Shown here piece by piece: positions 1-7,081 of a stretch of DNA of 64,000 bases. The position numbers and the translations under genes are program-made. The first letter of the stretch is position 1; every line of letters begins with the position of its first letter. Under the pieces are notes generated by a model that ran no database searches, was not told the origin of the DNA, and saw nothing but the letters and a program-made list of their open reading frames with translations. This stretch comes from Archangium gephyra. Lineage in GTDB: Bacteria > Myxococcota > Myxococcia > Myxococcales > Myxococcaceae. The stretch covers positions 1,682,501 to 1,746,500 of the forward strand of contig NZ_CP011509.1 in the NCBI RefSeq assembly GCF_001027285.1. The letters run 5' to 3'.

Positions 1-67
1 CCATTTTGTGAGAGTGTTGTGCGCAGAACTCTCCAATCTCTTGGAATCCCGGGGAACCCGCACGGAC

Positions 68-1396
68 ATGGCGCAGCCGCACGAAGGAGCCCCCCTGGAG
101 GAGCCGGGGGAAAGGCCACGCAGTGAGGACCTGGTGCTCCGGGACGAGCAGCGGTTTCTCTATGCGCTGGCGCTCTCGTGTCTGCCGTTCTGGCTGGTGG
201 ACTCGTTGTCGGTGGGGAGGCCGGCGTGGGACACGCTGGCGCTGCGGCTGGGGTGGGCGGGGCTGACGGGGGCGATGGGCTGGGGGCTGCGGTGGGTGGA
301 GCGGCCCGCGCGCCGCCGGGCCGTGCGGACGCTGGCGGGGGTGGTGGTGCCCAACCTCTTCCTGGGGCTGGTGGTGTACCGGCTGGGGGGGACGGGCAGT
401 CCGCTCTTCAGTTGGATCTTCGTGATGCCGCTGATGACGCTCACGGTGCAGCGGGGCGAGCTGTGGCAGGGGGTGCTGAGCACGCTGTTGCCGCTGGTGT
501 CCGCGGGGACGTTGATGGGGCTGGAGGGGATGGCGCCGCGGGCGATGGTGACGCGGTTGTTGCTGTTGGTGGGGGCGGGGGCGGTGGGGATGCAGATGAG
601 CTTCTTCTACGGGCGGCTGCGGCAGGCGCGGGTGCGGGCGGAGCATGAGCAGCGGGCGGTGCAGGAGGCGCTGGAGGCATCGCAGGCGCGGGCGCTGCAG
701 GCCGAGCGGCTGGCGCAGGTGGGGCGGCTGGCGGCGGGTGTGGCGCACGAGGTGAAGAACCCGCTGGCGTATGTGCAGGCCAACCTGCGCTTCCTGCTGG
801 AGGAGTGGCGGCAGCCGACGACGGGTGCGGATGACACCGAGTACACCGAGGCCCTGCAGGAGACGATGCAGGGGGTGGAGCGCATCCATCAAATCGTGAA
901 GGACCTCACGGCGCTGTCGCGGGCGGAGGAGACGGTGGCGGGGGTGGGGCGGTGCGAGCTGGTGCCGGTGGTGGACGCGAGCGTGCGGCTGGCATCGGTG
1001 CGGCTGAAGTCGCTGGTGCGGCTGGCGGTGGAGGTGCCACCGGAGGCGGTGGCGAAGGCGGAGCCGAGGCGATTGGGGCAGGTGTTGCTGAACCTGCTGT
1101 TGAACGCGGCGGACGCCATCGAGGACGCGAAGGTGCAGGACGGGCGGGTGGCGGTGCGCGCGGAGGTGGTGGGGCAGTGGGTGCGCGTGGTGGTGGAGGA
1201 CAACGGGCCGGGAATCACGGCGGAGAACCTGCCGCGGCTCTTCACGACGTTCTTCACGACGAAGGACCCGGGGAAGGGGACGGGGCTGGGGCTGGCCCTG
1301 TCGCGCCAGTACGTGGAGGCCTTCGGAGGGACGCTGCGCGCGGAGAACCGCCCGGAGGGCGGCGCGCGCTTCATCGTGGAACTGCCGGTGGCGTGA
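68..1396 (+). CDS. Orphan membrane-bound sensor histidine kinase
   Basis: A two-component sensor kinase that autophosphorylates on histidine and passes the phosphate to an unidentified response regulator. The first ~190 of 442 residues form a multi-helix hydrophobic sensor with no periplasmic domain I can name. A short coiled segment follows, then an H-box (VAHEVKNPL, His near residue 227), an N-box (LLNLLLNAADAI), a G1 box (VEDNGPGI) and a G2 box (GTGLGLALSR). The NtrB/ZraS-like H-box suggests a partner with a receiver domain, but none is adjacent, so it is an orphan here. I chose the ATG at 68 (MAQPHEGA); an in-frame GTG at 8 would add 20 non-conserved-looking residues. Kinase identity is secure; the signal sensed is unknown. 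Confidence 0.9.
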   Translation: MAQPHEGAPLEEPGERPRSEDLVLRDEQRFLYALALSCLPFWLVDSLSVGRPAWDTLALRLGWAGLTGAMGWGLRWVERPARRRAVRTLAGVVVPNLFLGLVVYRLGGTGSPLFSWIFVMPLMTLTVQRGELWQGVLSTLLPLVSAGTLMGLEGMAPRAMVTRLLLLVGAGAVGMQMSFFYGRLRQARVRAEHEQRAVQEALEASQARALQAERLAQVGRLAAGVAHEVKNPLAYVQANLRFLLEEWRQPTTGADDTEYTEALQETMQGVERIHQIVKDLTALSRAEETVAGVGRCELVPVVDASVRLASVRLKSLVRLAVEVPPEAVAKAEPRRLGQVLLNLLLNAADAIEDAKVQDGRVAVRAEVVGQWVRVVVEDNGPGITAENLPRLFTTFFTTKDPGKGTGLGLALSRQYVEAFGGTLRAENRPEGGARFIVELPVA

Positions 1397-1400
1397 GCGG

Positions 1401-1554
1401 ATATCCCCTCTCCCTTCGGGAGAGGGTCGGGGTGAGGGTTTCCGAGCCCGTTCTTCAACCCGTGGCCCCCAGTGTGGACAGAGGGTTCAACCCGGGATGC
1501 GTGGCACCCTCACCCCGTCCCTCTCCCGGGGGGCGAGGGGATATGACCGCGGTG
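1401..1554. repeat. Palindromic MITE-like element, copy A
   Basis: A roughly 150-base element with terminal inverted repeats ATATCCCCTC (1401-1410) and GAGGGGATAT (1535-1544). Each ~35-base arm is itself palindromic (CCCTCTCCCTTCGGGAGAGGG on the left) and the two arms are inverted copies of one another, so the whole can fold into a double hairpin. The centre (CCCGTTCTTCAACCC and ACAGAGGGTTCAACCC) is shared with copy B at 5101-5251. It begins five bases after a stop codon and lies between convergent genes, so it could act as a bidirectional terminator or 3' stabiliser. Similarity to copy B continues a few bases past the inverted repeat (GACCGCGGTG). Confidence 0.8.
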
Positions 1555-1566
1555 AAGTCGTCAGCT

Positions 1567-1884
1567 TCAGACGGCGGGACCGGGCTGCGCCGGCGGGGGG
1601 GTGGGCGGCTGCTGCATCCGCTTCTGCTTCTTCGAGCGCGACACCACGAAGACGATGCCCAGGATGAGGAAGGTGCCCGCTCCAATGAGCGTGCCGTACA
1701 CCTGGTAGCGCAGCAGCGACGCGGTGATGCCCTGGATGACCTTGGGCAGGTCGCACACCGTCTGCGCCCCCAGCGGCGCCGTGTTGTACCACTCGAGGAA
1801 ACTGGGGCCGACATACGAGGCCGTTGCCAGCCCCAGGAAGGCTCCCAGGAGGATGAAGGTGAGCAGCGTCTTCAGTGTGGCCAT
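1567..1884 (-). CDS. Small two-helix membrane protein, unknown function
   Basis: A 105-residue protein starting MATLKTLLTFILLG. It has an N-terminal hydrophobic helix, a ~45-residue middle with WYNTAPLGAQTVCDLP, a second helix (IGAGTFLILGIVFVV), a basic SRSKKQKR stretch and a Pro-rich tail. The positive-inside rule puts the tail in the cytoplasm. I do not recognise a family. The longer reading from 1929 adds 15 residues without hydrophobic character, so I prefer the ATG at 1884. It converges with the histidine kinase across repeat copy A and diverges from the small membrane gene at 1983. Confidence 0.65.
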   Translation of the reverse strand: MATLKTLLTFILLGAFLGLATASYVGPSFLEWYNTAPLGAQTVCDLPKVIQGITASLLRYQVYGTLIGAGTFLILGIVFVVSRSKKQKRMQQPPTPPPAQPGPAV

Positions 1885-1982
1885 CGTCCGGGCACCTCGG
1901 TGAGGAGACGTGGGAGCGTGCTTTAGCACGCAATCCGCGCACGGGGGCCACCACCCGCCACCGGCCGTGCTATCTGAGGGCC

Positions 1983-2267
1983 GTGCCGCTCCTTCCGCTC
2001 GCCGCCTTGTTCGGGGTCATCACGCTCGTCTGCGCCGCCTTCCTGCTCGTCCACGCGTTCCGCCGCAGCCTGGGGACGGGGATGATGGTGCTCCTGGTGC
2101 CCTGCTACGTGCTCGTGTACGCCTTCAGCCAGTTCGAGCACCCGCGCAAGAACCTCATCCTCGCCGGCTTCTTCGGCAGCAGCGTGCTCGCCGCCGTCTT
2201 CCTCGGCCTGGGCGCTCATGCGTTAGAGCAGGTGCTGGTGCGCCCGCCCCCGCCTCCCATCTTCTGA
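1983..2267 (+). CDS. Small three-helix membrane protein
   Basis: A 94-residue hydrophobic protein read from a GTG (VPLLPLAALFG). Three predicted helices cover nearly the whole length, with HAFRRSLGTG and FEHPRKN as connecting loops and a Pro-rich C-terminus. It ends four bases before the GTG of the next gene, so the two are almost certainly co-transcribed. I assign no function. An alternative longer start at 1875 would overlap the divergent gene and add a basic, non-membrane leader, so I reject it. Confidence 0.65.
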   Translation: MPLLPLAALFGVITLVCAAFLLVHAFRRSLGTGMMVLLVPCYVLVYAFSQFEHPRKNLILAGFFGSSVLAAVFLGLGAHALEQVLVRPPPPPIF

Positions 2268-2271
2268 GCCG

Positions 2272-2811
2272 GTGCGAGGCGAGCCCGTGGCCTTCGCGCC
2301 AGACCCGCCCGCCTTCACCAGCCCCCGCTGCCCCACGCACCAGCGGGCCGCGGTCGCCACCTGTGTCCGCTGTGGCACCTTCCTGTGTGGCGAGTGCACC
2401 GAGCTGCTCGGTGAGTCCGCCTACTGCGCCTCCTGCAGCACCTTCGTCCGCGAGCACGGCGCCGCCTCCCTGGCGCTCAAGCTGACCCTCGGCCTGGGCA
2501 TCGTCGCCCTCCTCACCGTGCCGCTCGCCATGCTCCTGCCGATGAACGTGGTGGTCGACATGGGCCGGGCCACCCTCGTCGTTCCCCTCCTGCGGCGGCT
2601 GCCCGTGCTCAATGGCATCGCCGCGGGGCTCGGCTTCTGGCTGTCGTCCCGCGAGCTGCGCCGCCTGGAGCGCGTGGACTTCGCCTCCCCCGCGCGCTCG
2701 TGGGCCCGGTGGACGCGGGGCCTGTCCTGGCTCAACCTCGCCTGCGTCCTGCTCCAGGTCTTCCTCGTGCTCCGGCTCGTGCTGCGACTCTTCGCCGCCA
2801 GCCAGCACTGA
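2272..2811 (+). CDS. B-box-like zinc-finger membrane protein
   Basis: A 179-residue protein. Residues ~20-60 hold a compact metal-binding module with the order CPTH, CVRCGTFLCGEC, CASC and EH, like the B-box-type zinc finger often found at the N-terminus of bacterial membrane proteins. Two or three hydrophobic helices follow (LTLGLGIVALLTVPLAML and, near the C-terminus, LNLACVLLQVFLVLRLVL). The zinc module probably faces the cytoplasm and mediates protein contacts; the actual role is unknown. It starts with GTG four bases after the preceding stop, forming a two-gene unit. A convergent queE gene follows 18 bases after its stop. Confidence 0.75.
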   Translation: MRGEPVAFAPDPPAFTSPRCPTHQRAAVATCVRCGTFLCGECTELLGESAYCASCSTFVREHGAASLALKLTLGLGIVALLTVPLAMLLPMNVVVDMGRATLVVPLLRRLPVLNGIAAGLGFWLSSRELRRLERVDFASPARSWARWTRGLSWLNLACVLLQVFLVLRLVLRLFAASQH

Positions 2812-2829
2812 GGCACTCCCGGCCCGGAC

Positions 2830-3522
2830 TCAGACGCCGCGCTCGTTCGGTTCCCAGATGTACTTGTGCATCTGGAGCTGGAAGCGCACCGGCAGCCGGT
2901 CCGCGATGATCCACTCGGCCAGCTCCTTCGTCGTCAGCTTGCCGAAGATGGTGGAGAAGAGCAGCCCGTACGGCTTCTCCAGCAGCCGGTGCTCGGCGAT
3001 GAGCTTCTTGGACCACTCGTAGTCCTCGCGGCTGCCGATGACGAACTTGAGCTCGTCGTTGGCGTTCATCGACGTGAGGTTCCGGTAGTCGTTCCGGTCG
3101 CACTCGCCCGAGGACGGCGTCTTCATGTCCACGATTTTATGCACCGCCGGAGGCACCAGCCGCACGTCGATGGCGCCGCTCGTCTCCAGCAGCACGATGA
3201 GGCCGGCGGCCAGCAGCTCCTCCATGAGCGGGTACACGCCGGGCTGCAGCAGGGGCTCGCCGCCCGTCACCTCCACCCGGGGCGAGCCGAGCTCCTTCAC
3301 CCTGGCCACCACCTCCGGAATCTTCATGCGCGTGCCGCCGTGGAAGGCGAACTCGCTGTCGCAGTAGGTGCAGCGCAGGTGGCAGCCGGTGAGCCGCACG
3401 AAGGAGCACAGCAGCCCCGCGTGCGAGGACTCGCCCTGCACCGAGAGGTAGAACTCCTTGACCACCACCGAGTCAGCGGTGGGAACACGACGGGGCTCGA
3501 TGTGGGGACGCGCGACGGGCAT
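2830..3522 (-). CDS. queE: 7-carboxy-7-deazaguanine synthase (radical SAM)
   Basis: Converts 6-carboxytetrahydropterin to 7-carboxy-7-deazaguanine in the queuosine (preQ0) pathway, using S-adenosylmethionine and an iron-sulfur cluster. The 230-residue length is typical. The cluster motif CHLRCTYC (Cys47, Cys51, Cys54) is the CxxxCxxC form that binds the 4Fe-4S centre, and VEVTGGEPLL (residues ~83-92) is the SAM-binding GGEP loop. The N-terminal EFYLSVQGESSHAG and C-terminal FQLQMHKYIWEP regions match the family. No queC, queD or queF lies nearby, so the pathway genes must be scattered. Transcribed in the same direction as nudC, 146 bases downstream of it. Confidence 0.95.
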   Translation of the reverse strand: MPVARPHIEPRRVPTADSVVVKEFYLSVQGESSHAGLLCSFVRLTGCHLRCTYCDSEFAFHGGTRMKIPEVVARVKELGSPRVEVTGGEPLLQPGVYPLMEELLAAGLIVLLETSGAIDVRLVPPAVHKIVDMKTPSSGECDRNDYRNLTSMNANDELKFVIGSREDYEWSKKLIAEHRLLEKPYGLLFSTIFGKLTTKELAEWIIADRLPVRFQLQMHKYIWEPNERGV

Positions 3523-3668
3523 GGGGGATCCGGGGGAGCTCGCTTCAATCCCACCCGGGCGGTGGATGCAAGTTTGGAATCCCCCTGCGCCTCAACCGCC
3601 CAACATCCCTGGGGAATTTCCAGGTGCCCGCCCGCCCTCGTGGCGAGCGAGCCCGCGGAGCCTGGGCC

Positions 3669-4502
3669 TCAGGCCGGGGTGCTCCGGGCCTTCACCTGGG
3701 CGATGAAGGTGTCGATGAGCTGCCGGGCGATGCTCATGCGCGGAGGGAGCTGCGGGAGGGTATCGGGGGTGAACCAACCGGCCTCGGCGATCTCCTGGCC
3801 GTCCACCTGGATTTCTCCCCCGGCGTACTCGGCGGTGAAGCCGAGCATGAGCGAGCGGCCGAAGGGCCACGGCTGGCTGCCGAAGTAGCGGAGGTTCTTC
3901 AGCTCCACGCCCACCTCCTCCTTCACCTCGCGCACCACTGTCTCCTCGAGCGACTCGCCGACGTCGACGAAGCCAGCCAGGGTGCTGAAGAAGGCGCCGG
4001 GGAAGTTGGCGTTGCGCGCGAGCAGCATGGAGTCCCCCCGGGTGATGAGCACGATGACGGCGGGGGAGATGCGCGGGTAGTAGGGCGTGCGGCAGGCGGG
4101 GCAGCGGCGCGAGCGCTCGCCGGGGACGAGCACCGTGGGCTGGCCATCGCGTCCGCAGAAGCGGTGGGTGGCGTCCCACTCGGCGATGGCGAGCGCCCGG
4201 CCGGCGACGCCGAAGAGCGACTCGTCGAGGCGGTTGAAGAGGCCGCGGGCGGGGACGAGCTTCATGCCCTCGGGAGGCGAGATGTCCTTGGGGAAGGAGG
4301 CGGCATAGCAGTCCACGTCCCCGAGGGTGCCGAGGAAGTGTGCCCCCGTGGCGAGCTCGGGGAGCTCGGCGCAGGTGGGGATGCGCACGGTGGTGTCGCG
4401 CTCGGCGACGAGCAGCTCCAGGCCGTGCGCGGCGAAGAGCAGGGCGCTGTCACGCGGACGCGCGGGGACTTCATGTCCGGGGATGAATCGGGGAGGGCTC
4501 AC
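3669..4502 (-). CDS. nudC: NADH pyrophosphatase (Nudix)
   Basis: Hydrolyses NAD(H) to NMN(H) and AMP; in other bacteria the family also removes NAD caps from RNA. The 277-residue reading from the GTG at 4502 gives an N-terminal domain, a zinc-ribbon region, a Nudix box (GFVDVGESLEETVVREVKEE) and, just after it, the family-diagnostic SQPWPFG motif. The zinc ribbon is incomplete: the second pair is present (CPAC), but the first reads FCGRDG where the E. coli enzyme has FCGYCG, so one ligand is Asp. A longer start at 4622 would add 40 low-complexity residues and cross into the divergent promoter region. Divergent from the cupin lipoprotein gene. Confidence 0.9.
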   Translation of the reverse strand: MSPPRFIPGHEVPARPRDSALLFAAHGLELLVAERDTTVRIPTCAELPELATGAHFLGTLGDVDCYAASFPKDISPPEGMKLVPARGLFNRLDESLFGVAGRALAIAEWDATHRFCGRDGQPTVLVPGERSRRCPACRTPYYPRISPAVIVLITRGDSMLLARNANFPGAFFSTLAGFVDVGESLEETVVREVKEEVGVELKNLRYFGSQPWPFGRSLMLGFTAEYAGGEIQVDGQEIAEAGWFTPDTLPQLPPRMSIARQLIDTFIAQVKARSTPA

Positions 4503-4648
4503 GTGCGGCACCTTAGCGGGAGCCGGTGCGCGGGGGCAGGGACTCGTGCCCGGGGGAGTCGCCTCCTGGAAGTCCGTGGTGGGTGGGAGACACCGCCGCG
4601 GTGACACGGGGATGCGGGTCACCGCCAGCCAGTGCTAGGAACGGAGGG

Positions 4649-5098
4649 ATGATGCGCACTTCGCTCCTGATGGCTGTGCTGTGTGTCTCCGCTGGCTGTG
4701 CCCGCGTCCCCACCGTGCCCGTCCGCTACGTGGTGAGCAGCGCCGAGGCCCCCACCTTCCGCATCTCCCAGGGCCAGGGGACGGCCATCCTGCTCGTCAA
4801 CGAGGAGACCGGGGCCCGTGCGGCCTCGATGGGAGTGCTGGAGCTTCAAGGGGGTGCCGGAGTGGCCCCCCACATCCACGCGGACAGCGTGGAGATGCTC
4901 TACGTGGAGCAGGGGGAGGCGGTGATGGCCATCGAGGGGCAGATGATGCCCGTGAAGCAGGGCGATGCCGTCTACATCCCCGCGGGGGTTCGTCACTCGG
5001 CGGCCATTCCCGATAATGTTCCGAGCTTCCGGGCCGTGCAGGTGTACGTGGGCCCCGGCCCCGAGGCGCGCTTCCGTCAGGGTGAGCCCGTGAAGTAA
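4649..5098 (+). CDS. Cupin-fold lipoprotein
   Basis: A 149-residue secreted lipoprotein (lipobox VSAGC near residue 17) carrying one cupin domain. Cupin motif 1 appears as PHIHADSVEMLYVEQGEA, with both histidines and the glutamate, and motif 2 as GDAVYIPAGVRHSAAI with its histidine, so a metal site is likely intact. The substrate is unknown; small single-domain cupins range from sugar binding to dioxygenase or isomerase activity. Two ATG codons (4649 and 4652) follow an ACGGAGG ribosome site. The gene is monocistronic and is followed three bases after its stop by repeat copy B. Confidence 0.8.
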   Translation: MMRTSLLMAVLCVSAGCARVPTVPVRYVVSSAEAPTFRISQGQGTAILLVNEETGARAASMGVLELQGGAGVAPHIHADSVEMLYVEQGEAVMAIEGQMMPVKQGDAVYIPAGVRHSAAIPDNVPSFRAVQVYVGPGPEARFRQGEPVK

Positions 5099-5100
5099 CG

Positions 5101-5251
5101 CTCCCTCTCCCCTCGGGAGAGGGCTGGGGTGAGGGTGCCTGAACCCGTTCTTCAACCCGTGGTCCCCAGTGGAGACAGAGGGTTCAACCCGGGGCCCGTG
5201 GCACCCTCACCCCGTCCCTCTCCCGGAGGGCGAGGGGAAATTGACGCGGTG
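5101..5251. repeat. Palindromic MITE-like element, copy B
   Basis: Second full copy of the element at 1401-1554. It has the same palindromic left arm (CCCTCTCCCCTCGGGAGAGGG), the same centre (GAACCCGTTCTTCAACCCG, ACAGAGGGTTCAACCC) and the same right arm (CACCCTCACCCCGTCCCTC), ending near GACGCGGTG. It starts two bases after the cupin gene's stop codon and, like copy A, lies between convergent genes. The left terminal ATAT of copy A is not conserved here. Confidence 0.8.
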
Positions 5252-5278
5252 TCAGCGCCTGTTCCCAGGGACGTACCG

Positions 5279-7081
5279 TCAGTGCGCGGCAGCCGCGGGC
5301 TCGCGGAACTGCCGGTGGTACAGCTCCGCGTACAGGCCGTTGCGTGCCATCAGCTCCTCGTGCGTGCCGCGCTCCGTGATGCGCCCGGCGTCGATGACCA
5401 GGATGAGGTCCGCGCTCCGGATGGTGCTGAGCCGGTGCGCGATGACCACGCTCGTCCTTCCCGCCAGCAGCGTGGAGAGCGCACGCTGGATGAGGGCCTC
5501 CGTCCGCGTGTCGATGTTCGCGGTCGCCTCGTCGAGGATGAGCACGCGCGGCTCGGCGATGACCGCCCGGGCGAACGCCAGCAACTGCCGCTGCCCCTGG
5601 CTCAGCGTGGCGCCTCCCTCCCCGAGCACCGAGTCATAACCCTTGGGCAGTGCGGCGATGAACTCGTGCGCATGCACCGCGCGCGCGGCCTGCTCTATCT
5701 CCTCGCGGCTCGCGCCCGGCCGGCCGTAGCCGATGTTCTCCGCGATGGTGCCGGAGAACAGGAAGGGCTCCTGAATCACCGTCGCCATCTGCCGCCGCAG
5801 GCTCGCCCGCTTCACGCGCTTGACGTCCTCCCCATCCAGCCGCACCACCCCCTCCGTGGTGTCGTAGAAGCGCGGAATGAGGTTGGCCACCGTCGTCTTC
5901 CCCGCGCCCGTGCGGCCCACCAGCGCCACCGTCTGTCCGGGGGCCACCTCGAAGCTCACGTCCTGGAGCACCGGGTGCGCGGTGTCGTAGGCGAAGGACA
6001 CCTTCTCGAACGTGATGCGCCCCTGGGCTTGCCCCAGCTCCAGCGCGTCCGGGGCATCCGCGGGCTCACATGCCTCGTCCAGGATGGAATAGATGCGCTC
6101 CGCGCCCGCGAGCGCCGACTGCATCAGCGTGTACGTCGAGGCCGCGAGCTGCACCGGCCGGAAGAACTGCTGCGCGTAGATGAGGAACGCCGCCAGCAGG
6201 CCCACGGTCAACTGTCCCTGGAGCACCAGATGGCCGCCGTATCCAATGACGAGCGCCGTGGACAGCGTGGCGAGCACGTCGATGGCCGGGGAGAACGCGG
6301 AGGTGATGCCCACCGCGGCCACGTTGGCGTCGCGGTTGGCGGCGTTGCGGCCCCGGAAGCGGCGGATGTTCTCGTCCGTGCGGTTGAACGCCTGCGCCTG
6401 CCGGACGCCCACCAGCTCCTCCTGCAGCTCCGCCGTCACGCTGCCCACCGTCTGCCGCGTCTTGCGGTAGGCCTTCCGGGCCCGGGCGGCGAAGAACCAC
6501 GTGGTGAGCAGCATCGCTGGAATGAGCGTGAAGCACGCCAGTGCCAGGCGGACGTTGAGCGCCAGCATCGCCACCAGCACGCCCACCAGCCCCAGCATCG
6601 CGCCCAGCAGCTGCGTCAGCCCCTGCGAGAAGAACTGGTTGAGCGTGTCCACGTCACTGAGCAGCCGGCTCATCAAATCCCCGATGGGCCGCTTGTCGAA
6701 GTACGAGAGCGGCAGCGCCTGGAGCTGCTCGAAGAGCCGGGTGCGCATCGAGGAGAGCACCTGCTGGCTGGCTGTCCCCACGCGCCACGTCTGCGCCCGC
6801 GAGGCCACCGCTCCCGCGAGGTACACGGCGAACAGCAGCAGCATGGTGCGCAGCAGGCTCTCCGCGCTCCCGCTCCCGATGTCGTGATCGATGGCCCGGC
6901 TCACCAGGTACGGTCCGATGGCCTGTGCCAGCGCGCTCACGAGGACCAGACCCAGTGCCACCAGCAGCGTGTCACGGTGGGGCCGCAGCTCCGTCACCAG
7001 CCGGCGAGCCACCGCGCCACGGTTGGCCGCGCGCTGGACCTCCAGCTCCGCCATCGACTCGAGACTTCCGGGCCTCCTCAT
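5279..7081 (-). CDS. ABC exporter subunit with intact catalytic Glu (BmrD/TM288-like)
   Basis: A 600-residue half-transporter: a six-helix exporter domain (~residues 30-330) fused to a nucleotide-binding domain with Walker A GRTGAGKTT (389-397), signature LSQGQ (493-497) and Walker B VLILDEAT with the catalytic Glu at 518. The LSQGQ signature with an intact Glu is typical of the second subunit of heterodimeric exporters such as BmrD/YheH or TM288. Its ATG overlaps the stop of the partner gene by four bases, implying translational coupling and a 1:1 complex. The pump probably exports a hydrophobic drug, lipid or peptide; the substrate cannot be read from sequence. Another start (MAELEVQ) lies at 7054. 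Confidence 0.9.
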   Translation of the reverse strand: MRRPGSLESMAELEVQRAANRGAVARRLVTELRPHRDTLLVALGLVLVSALAQAIGPYLVSRAIDHDIGSGSAESLLRTMLLLFAVYLAGAVASRAQTWRVGTASQQVLSSMRTRLFEQLQALPLSYFDKRPIGDLMSRLLSDVDTLNQFFSQGLTQLLGAMLGLVGVLVAMLALNVRLALACFTLIPAMLLTTWFFAARARKAYRKTRQTVGSVTAELQEELVGVRQAQAFNRTDENIRRFRGRNAANRDANVAAVGITSAFSPAIDVLATLSTALVIGYGGHLVLQGQLTVGLLAAFLIYAQQFFRPVQLAASTYTLMQSALAGAERIYSILDEACEPADAPDALELGQAQGRITFEKVSFAYDTAHPVLQDVSFEVAPGQTVALVGRTGAGKTTVANLIPRFYDTTEGVVRLDGEDVKRVKRASLRRQMATVIQEPFLFSGTIAENIGYGRPGASREEIEQAARAVHAHEFIAALPKGYDSVLGEGGATLSQGQRQLLAFARAVIAEPRVLILDEATANIDTRTEALIQRALSTLLAGRTSVVIAHRLSTIRSADLILVIDAGRITERGTHEELMARNGLYAELYHRQFREPAAAAH

